A model generated the notes under the pieces. The model searched no databases, had not been told where the DNA came from, and saw nothing but the letters and a program-made list of their open reading frames with translations. Source: Gammaproteobacteria bacterium (GTDB lineage Bacteria > Pseudomonadota > Gammaproteobacteria > Pseudomonadales > Oleiphilaceae). From it: DNA of 5,908 bases. How positions within the stretch are numbered: the stretch's first letter is position 1; every line of letters starts with the position of its first letter. The stretch spans positions 1-5,908 of the forward strand of contig JAJUGC010000153.1 in the NCBI GenBank assembly GCA_029268325.1, in the 5' to 3' direction. This document shows positions 1 through 5,523 of the stretch, in pieces. The position numbers and the translations under genes were made by a program.

Positions 1-60
1 GCAAGCGCCCAAGCTTGCGGGCAAAACCCATACTCTATAGTAAGAACTCGCGGCCAACAG
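1..60. other. Upstream region, probably leader of a divergent gene to the left
   Basis: No coding sequence is visible here. An inverted repeat GCAAGC (1-6) / GCTTGC (13-18) overlaps a second pairing, GCCC (7-10) / GGGC (19-22), so only one of the two can form at a time. In E. coli and many other gammaproteobacteria ispB is divergent from rplU-rpmA, so this stretch may be the rplU mRNA leader read on the minus strand. That assignment is inference because the neighbour lies outside the window. No convincing minus-strand promoter was found. Confidence 0.3.
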
Positions 61-89
61 TTGACACTGACTATCCTGAACCCTACGAT
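61..89 (+). promoter_or_regulatory. Sigma-70 promoter of ispB
   Basis: A perfect -35 box TTGACA (61-66) is followed after exactly 17 bp by TACGAT (84-89), which matches 4 of 6 bases of the -10 consensus. Transcription would start near 96, giving a leader of about 40 nt before the ATG at 137. The position fits ispB being transcribed as a single gene. Confidence 0.65.
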
Positions 90-136
90 TCAGCCCCGAA
101 AATCCTCCATTCACTGTGGCCTTAGGCTTCCTGCAC

Positions 137-1117
137 ATGCACGCTCAGCAAATTTACGAGACGGTCAGCAGCGACTTCCAAGCAGTCGATACCCTGATCA
201 AAGAGCAACTGTTTTCCCGCGTCCCGCTGGTCGAAAGCATCGGCCGTTATATTACCGACAGCGGCGGCAAACGTATGCGGCCTCTCGTGGTACTGCTGAC
301 TGCCAATGCCGCGGGCCTGGCAAGTGACAGCGTCCGCCGGGACTGCATCAAACTGGCGGCCATTATCGAGTTCCTGCACACGGCAACCCTGCTGCACGAC
401 GACGTGGTCGACACCTCCGAACTGCGCCGGGGCCGCTCGACGGCAAACGCCAAGTGGGGTAACGCCCCCAGCGTGTTGGTCGGAGACTTCCTATACTCCC
501 GCTCCTTTGAAATGATGGTGGAACTGCGCGATTTGGCGGTGATGGAGATTCTCTCCCAGGCCACCAGCATCATTGCCGAAGGAGAAGTCCTGCAGCTGAT
601 GAACGTGCGCAACCCGGATCTGACCGAAGAGCAATACATGGACGTCATTCGTAGCAAGACCGCCATGCTGTTCCAGGCCTCGTCCCACAGTGCTGCCGTT
701 CTCGCCACCGATAACGTCGCCATCCAGGAAGCCATGCGCGACTACGGCCTTTACCTGGGCATGGCCTTCCAACTGGCGGATGATGTGCTGGATTATCGTG
801 GCAGTGCCGAGGAAATGGGCAAAAACGTGGGTGATGACCTGGCAGAAGGCAAGTGCACGCTGCCCCTGATCCACACCATGAAAGTCGGCACCGAAGCCCA
901 ACGGAACCTGGTGCGCCAGGCCATTCGCCAGGCCGGATTGGAGCAACTACCCCAAATCCTGGAAGCGGTGGAGAGCTGTGGCGCTCTGGAACATACCCTG
1001 AACCTGGCCCACGCGTATGTAGAAAAGGCCGTGGCCTGCCTGGACGGCTTGGCGGACTCTCCCCATAAGGAAGCCCTGGCAGCCCTGGCCCGCTTGGCGG
1101 TTAATCGTTCAAAATAA
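137..1117 (+). CDS. ispB: Octaprenyl (polyprenyl) diphosphate synthase IspB
   Basis: A 326-residue trans-isoprenyl diphosphate synthase. It extends farnesyl diphosphate with isopentenyl diphosphate to make the side chain of ubiquinone and menaquinone, in the cytosol or at the membrane face. Visible landmarks are GGKRMRP (43-49), the first aspartate-rich motif DDVVD (88-92) followed by the RRG substrate-binding motif, GEVLQL (149-154), KTA (174-176), and the second aspartate-rich motif DDVLD (215-219) followed by GKNVGDDLAEGK. Small residues (A83, T84) lie 4-5 positions before the first motif, as in long-chain synthases. Whether the product is C40 or C45 cannot be read from the sequence. The ATG at 137 is preferred over an in-frame GTG at 116 because it lines up with the E. 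coli IspB N-terminus without extra residues and has a weak TAGG about 10 nt upstream. The GTG has no ribosome binding site and would lie only about 20 nt from the predicted transcript start. No terminator is obvious after the stop. Confidence 0.95.
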   Translation: MHAQQIYETVSSDFQAVDTLIKEQLFSRVPLVESIGRYITDSGGKRMRPLVVLLTANAAGLASDSVRRDCIKLAAIIEFLHTATLLHDDVVDTSELRRGRSTANAKWGNAPSVLVGDFLYSRSFEMMVELRDLAVMEILSQATSIIAEGEVLQLMNVRNPDLTEEQYMDVIRSKTAMLFQASSHSAAVLATDNVAIQEAMRDYGLYLGMAFQLADDVLDYRGSAEEMGKNVGDDLAEGKCTLPLIHTMKVGTEAQRNLVRQAIRQAGLEQLPQILEAVESCGALEHTLNLAHAYVEKAVACLDGLADSPHKEALAALARLAVNRSK

Positions 1118-1152
1118 TTGCAGCTTTACGCCGGGCTTTCCCCTGCCACCGT

Positions 1153-1180
1153 TTCATACGCCTGTTCTGTATGTTATAAA
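1153..1180 (+). promoter_or_regulatory. Candidate promoter of the LysR regulator gene with internal palindrome
   Basis: TTCATA (1153-1158, 4 of 6 matches) and TATAAA (1175-1180, 5 of 6) are separated by 16 bp, giving a start near 1187 and a leader of about 29 nt. An inverted repeat CATAC-N9-GTATG (1155-1173) fills the space between the boxes, a place where a bound protein would block RNA polymerase. LysR proteins often repress their own genes, so autoregulation is possible but not shown. Confidence 0.45.
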
Positions 1181-1215
1181 TCGGTTCAGTCGTTTTGAGG
1201 CAGTGGAAACCCGCC

Positions 1216-2145
1216 ATGCACACTCCGATCACCATCGACGCCCTGCGCGTCATTGATGCCATCGACCGCAAGAAGAGCTTTGCCGCCGCGGCAAACGAGC
1301 TCTATCGGGTTCCCTCGGCGATTTCCTATACCGTCCAAAAGCTGGAAGAAGACCTGGGCGTTGAGATCTTCAACCGTAGCGGCCACCGCGCCGTGCTGAC
1401 CCCGGCCGGACGCTACCTGTTGGAACAGGGCCGCGAAATCCTGCGCGCCGCCGACACTCTCAGCCAGACCACACGCCAGATCGCCAGCGGCTGGGAGCCC
1501 AAGCTGACCCTGGCCATCAACACCCTTCTCCCCCTCGAGAGCCTGTTGCCTCTGGTGCAAGAATTCCAGGAACAACAGCCCCAGGTGGAAATCCAGATTC
1601 TAGAAGAAGTCTTTGGGGGCGCTTGGGATGCCTTATTGTGCCGGCGCGCGGATCTTGCCATCGGCTGCGACATTGACAGCCGACCCGCCGGAAACTTCAG
1701 CCTGCACCCCCTGGGTGAGCTGGAGTTTGTCTATGCCGTAGCCCCCAATCATCCGCTCTGCAAAGAGCGCCAGCCTCTTTCACCGGAAACCCTGGCCCAA
1801 TACCGGGCGGTGGTGGCCGCGGACTCTTCCCGGCACCTGGCCCCCCGCTCCGGCGGGATCTTTGAGAAGCAGCTTCGACTGACGGTGCCCAATATGGCCG
1901 CCAAAATTGAGGCCCAGCGCCAAGGGCTGGGCGCCGGTTATTTACCGAAACGGCAGATAGAGCCTTATCTGAACCGGGGCGAGTTGATCGCTTTGACCTT
2001 GGAGCAACCCCGCCCAGCCCTGGAACTCTACCTGGCCCACCGCTCCGAAGATCGGGGCCGGGCCCTGAAGTGGTTCGTCAAACGCCTGAGCTCAGAACCC
2101 AGATTCCAGCAATGGCTCAAGCCGGCAGTGGCTTCGCAACCATAA
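1216..2145 (+). CDS. LysR-family transcriptional regulator, YhaJ-like
   Basis: A 309-residue LysR-type regulator of normal family length. Residues about 5-64 form the winged helix-turn-helix DNA-binding domain (ALRVIDAIDRKKSF, then AAANELYRVPSAISYTVQKLEEDLGVEIFNR), followed by a linker helix to about 90. The effector-binding domain runs from about 96 (KLTLAINTLLPLESL) to about 295 and includes the AVAPNHPL segment (174-181). The N-terminal half strongly resembles E. coli YhaJ (ALRVMDAIDRRGSFAAAA). The effector and targets are not evident. The ATG at 1216 is preferred to an in-frame TTG at 1195, because the TTG adds an atypical N-terminus and lies only about 8 nt from the predicted transcript start. 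It is on the same strand as ispB, 98 bp downstream, but has its own candidate promoter, and it is convergent with the DJ-1 family gene. Confidence 0.9.
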   Translation: MHTPITIDALRVIDAIDRKKSFAAAANELYRVPSAISYTVQKLEEDLGVEIFNRSGHRAVLTPAGRYLLEQGREILRAADTLSQTTRQIASGWEPKLTLAINTLLPLESLLPLVQEFQEQQPQVEIQILEEVFGGAWDALLCRRADLAIGCDIDSRPAGNFSLHPLGELEFVYAVAPNHPLCKERQPLSPETLAQYRAVVAADSSRHLAPRSGGIFEKQLRLTVPNMAAKIEAQRQGLGAGYLPKRQIEPYLNRGELIALTLEQPRPALELYLAHRSEDRGRALKWFVKRLSSEPRFQQWLKPAVASQP

Positions 2146-2156
2146 GCAGCCGGCTT
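2119..2156. terminator. Weak stem-loop at the convergent gene ends
   Basis: AAGCCGGC (2119-2126) pairs with GCCGGCTT (2149-2156), an 8-bp perfect stem with a 22-nt loop that spans the stop codon of the LysR gene. There is no T-run on either side, so it is not a standard intrinsic terminator. It may still serve as a 3' end structure between the two convergent genes. Confidence 0.25.
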
Positions 2157-2160
2157 CCAC

Positions 2161-2180
2161 TCATCGCATCTCATCGCATC
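2161..2180. repeat. Two tandem copies of a 10-bp unit
   Basis: TCATCGCATC occurs twice back to back in the 43-bp gap between the convergent LysR and DJ-1 family genes. With only two units it is probably a small slippage duplication. No function is apparent. Confidence 0.6.
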
Positions 2181-2188
2181 CCGACGCG

Positions 2189-2746
2189 TCAACCGGATAC
2201 CAGCATATCCTTTGCCACCTGGTCACGCACCTTGCGATCAAGCAGTTGTTCAACCAGTGCGAGGGCATAGTCAATGGCTGTTGCCGGACCCTGGCTGGTA
2301 ATACAGTTGCCCGACACCACTACTTTCTGGTCCGGAGCAGCAGGATTGGTCAGTTTCTCCCGCAGCGCCGGGAAACAGGTCGCTTCATGCCCTTCCAGCA
2401 AACCATGGGTTTCCAGCACGTAGACCGGGGAGGCACAAATGGCGCCGAACAGACGGCCGGACTCCTTCTGCTCTTGCAGGCGACGAATCAAGGGAGCACA
2501 GTCCCGCAGCCGCTCAGCCCCGGGCAAGCCTCCCGGCAAGCTGATCAAATCATAGGTTTCCGACGCACACTCCTCAAAGAGGCGATCGGCCACAATACGC
2601 GTCCCCCGTGCGGCAACGATTTCCGCACTCGGCTCGATGCTGGCCACCGTCACCTCGATTTGGGCTCGCCGCAGCACATCGATTTGGGCTACGGTCTCAA
2701 TATCCTCCACGCCATTGGCAATAACGATCAAAGCACGTTTAGTCAT
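2189..2746 (-). CDS. DJ-1/PfpI family protein, YajL-like
   Basis: A 185-residue class I glutamine amidotransferase-like protein of the DJ-1/YajL branch, about the length of human DJ-1 (189 residues) and E. coli YajL. The nucleophile elbow is GAICASP with the reactive Cys at 104. The glutamate that tunes this cysteine in DJ-1 is present in GVEDIET (E17), and the LPGGLPGAE loop and TSQGPATAIDYALALVE segment are family hallmarks. Members of this branch are cytosolic and linked to oxidative-stress protection; reported chaperone and deglycase or glyoxalase activities are debated, so the exact reaction is left open. Where human DJ-1 has His126, this protein has Cys124 (ATCFPAL). An ATG at 2752 is also in frame, but the GGAGG at 2756-2760 is only 3 nt from it and 9 nt from the ATG at 2746, so the latter is chosen. 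The gene is convergent with the LysR gene and divergent from the acyltransferase gene. Confidence 0.88.
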   Translation of the reverse strand: MTKRALIVIANGVEDIETVAQIDVLRRAQIEVTVASIEPSAEIVAARGTRIVADRLFEECASETYDLISLPGGLPGAERLRDCAPLIRRLQEQKESGRLFGAICASPVYVLETHGLLEGHEATCFPALREKLTNPAAPDQKVVVSGNCITSQGPATAIDYALALVEQLLDRKVRDQVAKDMLVSG

Positions 2747-2755
2747 CTTCATATT

Positions 2756-2760
2756 CCTCC
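2756..2760 (-). promoter_or_regulatory. Ribosome binding site that decides the DJ-1 family start
   Basis: A strong GGAGG on the minus strand lies 9 nt before the ATG at 2746 and 3 nt before the ATG at 2752. The usual spacing favours 2746. Confidence 0.7.
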
Positions 2761-2767
2761 GTTTTCT

Positions 2768-2780
2768 GGCCTGTCAGGCC
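2768..2780. promoter_or_regulatory. Perfect palindrome in the DJ-1 family gene leader
   Basis: GGCCTG-T-CAGGCC is a 13-bp palindrome with an odd centre, just upstream of the ribosome binding site and downstream of the candidate promoter. With a 1-nt centre it is a poor RNA hairpin, so a protein-binding operator is the more natural reading. No regulator can be named. Confidence 0.35.
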
Positions 2781-2788
2781 CTTATCCT

Positions 2789-2816
2789 CTTTTATCTGAC
2801 ATCACTCACTGTTAAA
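2789..2816 (-). promoter_or_regulatory. Candidate promoter of the DJ-1 family gene
   Basis: On the minus strand TTTAAC (2816-2811) and TAAAAG (2794-2789) are 16 bp apart. Each is a partial match to the sigma-70 boxes (3 of 6 and 4 of 6). The position fits a short leader of about 36 nt, but the boxes are weak. Confidence 0.3.
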
Positions 2817-3020
2817 GTGCGCGCGACACAAAACCAATGTTCACGCGTTCGCGCTAGGTAACAATCCCTCAACCACGAATGGACTTTGGGTACAGCGGAC
2901 TGACCACCAGTGCAGGACCTATGTCATACACGAACAGCGACGCACAAGTCCAATGCAGCCCAGGTCGCCTTGCAGGTTGAGGAAGCGTTACGAAGTCTCA
3001 CTGAACTGGACAGCATATAG
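2817..3020. other. Divergent intergenic region before the acyltransferase gene
   Basis: This is the right part of the 268-bp gap between the DJ-1 family gene and the WS/DGAT gene. I find no strong sigma-70 promoter for the WS/DGAT gene. Short signals are an inverted repeat TGGACTT (2880-2886) / AAGTCCA (2946-2952) and an 11-bp ACTGAACTGGA (3000-3010) that recurs inside the coding region (3036-3046). A 19-codon reading frame (2921-2980) and a 36-codon GTG-initiated frame (2910-3020, ending at the TAG just before the ATG) are open, but neither has a convincing ribosome binding site. Confidence 0.4.
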
Positions 3021-4571
3021 ATGATGCGGCAATTAACTGAACTGGATGCCTCTTTCCTTTATCTGGAATCAGAAAACTCTCCCATGCATATGGGAGGTCT
3101 CTACCTGTTTGACAACAGTGACCGGGAAAAGCCTCTGGATTTCGAAGAGTTTCGTCGGTATATCGAATCCCGCTTGCACCTGGCGGACTTCTTTCGCCAA
3201 CGCCTGATCGAAGTTCCCCTCCATCTGGACCACCCTTACTGGGTAGATGACCCCGACTTCGACCTGGATCGGCACCTGCGCCATGTGACGCTGGAAAAGC
3301 CGGGGGACGAGCCCGCACTGCTGGAATTGGCAGCCAGCCTCCTGGCAGAGCCGTTGCCCCGCGACCGTCCCCTGTGGGAAATTTCCTTTATTGATGGCCT
3401 GGCGGCCCGAGAGGATGCTCCCTCTTCCTTTGCCATTCTAGTGAAAGTCCATCATGCGGCCATTGATGCAGCAACCGGTGAAGAAGTCATGGGCGCCCTG
3501 CTGGAGTTTTCGCCCACTCCCCGCAGCTTGATCCCTCCCCAACCCTGGCGCCCGAAGCCCTTACCTTCCAAGGCCCGGCTATTGGGCGGCGCCTATGGAA
3601 GCGCCCTTAACACGCCATTTCGCCTGGCCAGCCTCGCGAAGGATACCCTGGCCAGTGCCTTTTATGCCGTACTGGTCCAACGCTTGCGCAAGCTGAAGCT
3701 GCCTCCGGCCCTGTTCAGCGCTCCCCGCACCCTGTTCAACCTGCCGATTGGCCGTGAACGGGTCATTGGCTATGTGGAATTCCCCCTGGAGCGCTTTCGC
3801 AAGCTCAAGAAAGCCCATAGCGAGTTAACCGTCAATGACCTGGTCTTAGCGACCTGTGCCGAGGCCTTGAGCAGCTATCTCGCCAGCCACGGACGCCTCC
3901 CCCGGCGCCCCCTGATTGCCATGTCACCGATTTCCGTGCGCTCCAAGAACCTGCGCAGCCCGACCGGCAAACAGCTCTCGGCCATGCTCATTTCCCTGTC
4001 AACCGACGAGCCGGACCTGGCCCGCCGGATCAAGAAAATCCACGACAACGCGGTAGCCTCCAAAATCTATGGCCAAGCAATCTCCGCCGCGCGTCTGCGG
4101 GAGCTGATTCCATCCAGCATGGTAGGCTTGTCGGCCCGGATCTACACGGAGTTCCAGCTGGCACAACGACACCGCCCCTTGTTTAACCTGCCGATCACCA
4201 ACGTGCCCGGGCCCCAGATCCCCTTATACCTGAACGGCGCCAAGCTGATCCGGCAAATCGGCACCGCTCCGCTGTTCGATGGTCTGGGGCTGGTGCTGGT
4301 GATCGTCAGCTACAACAGCAAGATCACCATCAGCGTGACCTCCTCCCCTTCAGTCCTGACCGACATGGACAACTTCCTGGCCCGCTTCCCAGAGGCGCTG
4401 GAAAATATGGAAAAGGCCCTGGATGGAGTGGATCTGGCAAGCCTACCGGAAACCGAAGCGGGCGGCGGCCAAACCCTGAACCGGCCAGCCACTCTGGGAG
4501 GTGCGATCACCGATATGGTGTCGCTGTTTTCGAACCTGTTCGAAAGCCTTCGCCATCGCAGCGAACGCTAG
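3021..4571 (+). CDS. Wax ester synthase/diacylglycerol acyltransferase (WS/DGAT family)
   Basis: A 516-residue bacterial WS/DGAT. The family transfers acyl groups from acyl-CoA to fatty alcohols or diacylglycerol, making wax esters or triacylglycerol for storage at the membrane and lipid inclusions. The acyltransferase domain starts with LTELDASFLYLES and PMHMGG (21-26), then PLW (117-119) and the catalytic region HHAAIDA (144-150). The C-terminal half carries the ND pair (272-273), PISVRS (303-308), NVPGP (394-398) and GTAPLFDGLGL (414-424). The canonical motif is HHxxxDG; here the last position is Ala150, while both histidines and the aspartate are present. Length is above the roughly 450-480 residues usual for the family because of a tail after about 470: a Gly-rich stretch and a final helix-like segment. 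A TAG directly precedes the ATG at 3021, so translation must start at 3021 or the adjacent ATG at 3024. No good ribosome binding site precedes either. Substrate preference (wax ester or triacylglycerol) cannot be read from sequence. Confidence 0.92.
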   Translation: MMRQLTELDASFLYLESENSPMHMGGLYLFDNSDREKPLDFEEFRRYIESRLHLADFFRQRLIEVPLHLDHPYWVDDPDFDLDRHLRHVTLEKPGDEPALLELAASLLAEPLPRDRPLWEISFIDGLAAREDAPSSFAILVKVHHAAIDAATGEEVMGALLEFSPTPRSLIPPQPWRPKPLPSKARLLGGAYGSALNTPFRLASLAKDTLASAFYAVLVQRLRKLKLPPALFSAPRTLFNLPIGRERVIGYVEFPLERFRKLKKAHSELTVNDLVLATCAEALSSYLASHGRLPRRPLIAMSPISVRSKNLRSPTGKQLSAMLISLSTDEPDLARRIKKIHDNAVASKIYGQAISAARLRELIPSSMVGLSARIYTEFQLAQRHRPLFNLPITNVPGPQIPLYLNGAKLIRQIGTAPLFDGLGLVLVIVSYNSKITISVTSSPSVLTDMDNFLARFPEALENMEKALDGVDLASLPETEAGGGQTLNRPATLGGAITDMVSLFSNLFESLRHRSER

Positions 4572-4587
4572 GTGGTGATCTCACGAA

Positions 4588-4631
4588 CACCGCAGGTGGG
4601 TTCTGTGCGGTGGGCCCTGTAGAGCCCACCT
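4588..4631. terminator. Overlapping hairpins between convergent genes
   Basis: Three mutually exclusive stems are visible. CACCGCA (4588-4594) pairs with TGCGGTG (4606-4612). AGGTGGGTTCT (4594-4604) pairs with AGAGCCCACCT (4621-4631), 11 bp with one G-U pair. GGTGGGC (4609-4615) pairs with GCCCACC (4624-4630). They lie 17 nt after the WS/DGAT stop and 28 nt beyond the stop of the convergent lipoprotein gene, a typical place for a shared transcription end. There is no T-run after the stems on either strand, so an intrinsic terminator is not certain. Confidence 0.45.
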
Positions 4632-4650
4632 CTCCAACCCTTTGACAGGA

Positions 4651-4670
4651 AAAAACGCCTATTCAAAGGC
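4651..4670 (-). terminator. Weak intrinsic terminator of the lipoprotein gene
   Basis: Read on the minus strand, GCCT-TTGAAT-AGGC (4670-4657) overlaps the TAG stop and is followed by G and a run of six T. The T-run is right for an intrinsic terminator, but the stem is only 4 bp. The larger hairpins further on may do most of the work. Confidence 0.35.
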
Positions 4671-5291
4671 CCAGCGCAGGAACTCCTTCTTGTCTTCTGC
4701 GCTGGTCTGCTCCCAGAGCAACTTCAAGGCATCCAGATTGGAAACCTTTTCCCCTGAACCTTGGAGAGCGGCAGCATTGTGCGGGACGCTTTTGGGCAGC
4801 TCGACGTAGTCCTGGCTGACCGCCAGTCGAGTGCCGCCGTGATCCACCAGGGCCGCACTAAAACCAGCAGCAAACTGTTCAGCCTCGGCGCGGGAGGAGG
4901 GGCGATCGAACTCGAACGAATAGCGGTGTCCGGCAACGGCATTGAATGTCACTTGCCGCAATTCTGACTCAACCACATCCGCTTGCTTCTCGTTATTTTC
5001 CTTACGTCCCGGCGTCGCCCAAATGGATTTATAGCGGAATGCCACCGTCCGCTCGCCGGGCAGGATTTCATAAATCATTTCAAGGGAGTCAAGCAGGTAG
5101 GACTTAACGGGCACCCCATCGATGCTGTCGATTTCGATGTCGGCGGGCTTGAAAAGAGTCGCCACCTGGGCCGCATCACGGGCCTCGCCTTCATAGGTTC
5201 GCACCACACGGGATGCGGCAGTACAGGCCGCCAGGGTGGCAAGCGCCACAACCAACGCGACAACTCTGCCCATACGGGATGAAAATGCCAT
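4659..5291 (-). CDS. Lipoprotein resembling the DUF2057 (YccT/CsgI) family
   Basis: A 210-residue exported lipoprotein. The N-terminus is a classic type II signal: a basic start (MAFSSRMGR), a hydrophobic core (VVALVVALATL) and the lipobox LAAC with the lipidated Cys at 23. The residue after it is Thr, not Asp, so outer-membrane sorting is expected. The mature part has a DIEIDSIDGVPV segment (51-62), an ILPGERTVAFRYKSIW stretch (76-91) and a C-terminal LKLLWEQTSAEDKKEFLRWA (189-208). This order and the final W..A.....F..WA pattern recall DUF2057 proteins such as E. coli YccT/CsgI, a periplasmic protein linked to curli control. The match is from memory and moderate, and no curli genes are nearby. 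An in-frame ATG at 5399 would add 36 residues before the signal peptide. The ATG at 5291 is chosen because it starts the signal peptide cleanly and has AAGGA (5302-5298) 6 nt upstream. The gene is convergent with the WS/DGAT gene and divergent from the 66-residue gene. Confidence 0.82.
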   Translation of the reverse strand: MAFSSRMGRVVALVVALATLAACTAASRVVRTYEGEARDAAQVATLFKPADIEIDSIDGVPVKSYLLDSLEMIYEILPGERTVAFRYKSIWATPGRKENNEKQADVVESELRQVTFNAVAGHRYSFEFDRPSSRAEAEQFAAGFSAALVDHGGTRLAVSQDYVELPKSVPHNAAALQGSGEKVSNLDALKLLWEQTSAEDKKEFLRWAFE

Positions 5292-5318
5292 GATAAATCC
5301 TTGAAAAAGTGTCGTTGG

Positions 5319-5341
5319 AAAAACTCCTGACTCACCAGGAG
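5319..5341 (-). terminator. Terminator-like hairpin in the lipoprotein gene leader
   Basis: On the minus strand CTCCTG (5341-5336) pairs with CAGGAG (5329-5324) across a 6-nt loop and runs directly into five T (5323-5319), 28 nt before the start codon. This is the shape of an intrinsic terminator or attenuator inside the 5' leader. The stem is short (6 bp), so termination would be partial at most. Confidence 0.35.
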
Positions 5342-5360
5342 GAGAAAAAGCAACGGATTC

Positions 5361-5389
5361 ATTTTCGGCTGCGGTTCCACGTCTTGCAA
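5361..5389 (-). promoter_or_regulatory. Candidate promoter of the lipoprotein gene
   Basis: On the minus strand TTGCAA (5389-5384, 4 of 6 matches) and GAAAAT (5366-5361, 4 of 6) are exactly 17 bp apart. The transcript would start near 5354, giving a leader of about 62 nt that contains the terminator-like hairpin. Confidence 0.35.
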
Positions 5390-5472
5390 CCGCTGTCACA
5401 TCTGGAAGGATGACTGCCGCTAAAAAACCGATTTTGTGCCCTTGATTTGCCGCCCAGGCAACGCAAAGATGT

Positions 5473-5478
5473 TAGAAT
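5473..5478 (+). promoter_or_regulatory. Possible -10 box of the 66-residue gene
   Basis: TAGAAT matches 5 of 6 bases of the -10 consensus and lies 45 nt before the start codon. No -35 box is found at proper spacing; TTGCCG at 5447-5452 is 20 bp away. Confidence 0.3.
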
Positions 5479-5510
5479 AACCCGGTGACAGACAGATGAC
5501 ATTCCCTGCG

Positions 5511-5515
5511 GGAGG
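5511..5515 (+). promoter_or_regulatory. Ribosome binding site of the 66-residue gene
   Basis: GGAGG, 8 nt before the ATG at 5524, is a near-ideal Shine-Dalgarno sequence. It is the main support for this short gene being translated. Confidence 0.7.
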
Positions 5516-5523
5516 CAACGGGC

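Noticed and set aside
61..327. Open frame starting inside the ispB promoter
   Set aside because: It begins at the TTG of the -35 box, overlaps ispB out of frame, and its translation is Arg/Pro-rich and unlike any protein.
491..946. 151-codon minus-strand frame inside ispB
   Set aside because: Antisense to a highly conserved enzyme; the long frame follows from GC-rich codon use on the real strand.
1167..1182. CTGT-type half site resembling a LexA box upstream of the LysR gene
   Set aside because: The matching ACAG half is missing, so the SOS box consensus is not met.
2246..2815. 189-codon plus-strand frame opposite the DJ-1 family gene
   Set aside because: It is the mirror of a clearly recognised gene with catalytic motifs and a strong ribosome binding site; its own translation shows no domain.
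4642..4647. Perfect TTGACA on the plus strand, which could drive antisense RNA into the lipoprotein gene
   Set aside because: There is no -10 box 16-18 bp downstream; TATTCA at 4660 is only 12 bp away.
5075..5389. 104-codon minus-strand frame with a hydrophobic beginning (MNPLLFLLLVS), overlapping the lipoprotein gene
   Set aside because: It overlaps the lipoprotein gene in another frame, lacks a ribosome binding site, and becomes Trp/Pro/Arg-rich as out-of-frame reading does.
5292..5399. N-terminal extension of the lipoprotein to an ATG at 5399
   Set aside because: It would bury the signal peptide 36 residues inside the protein, overlaps the candidate promoter and leader hairpin, and the ATG at 5291 has a proper ribosome binding site.
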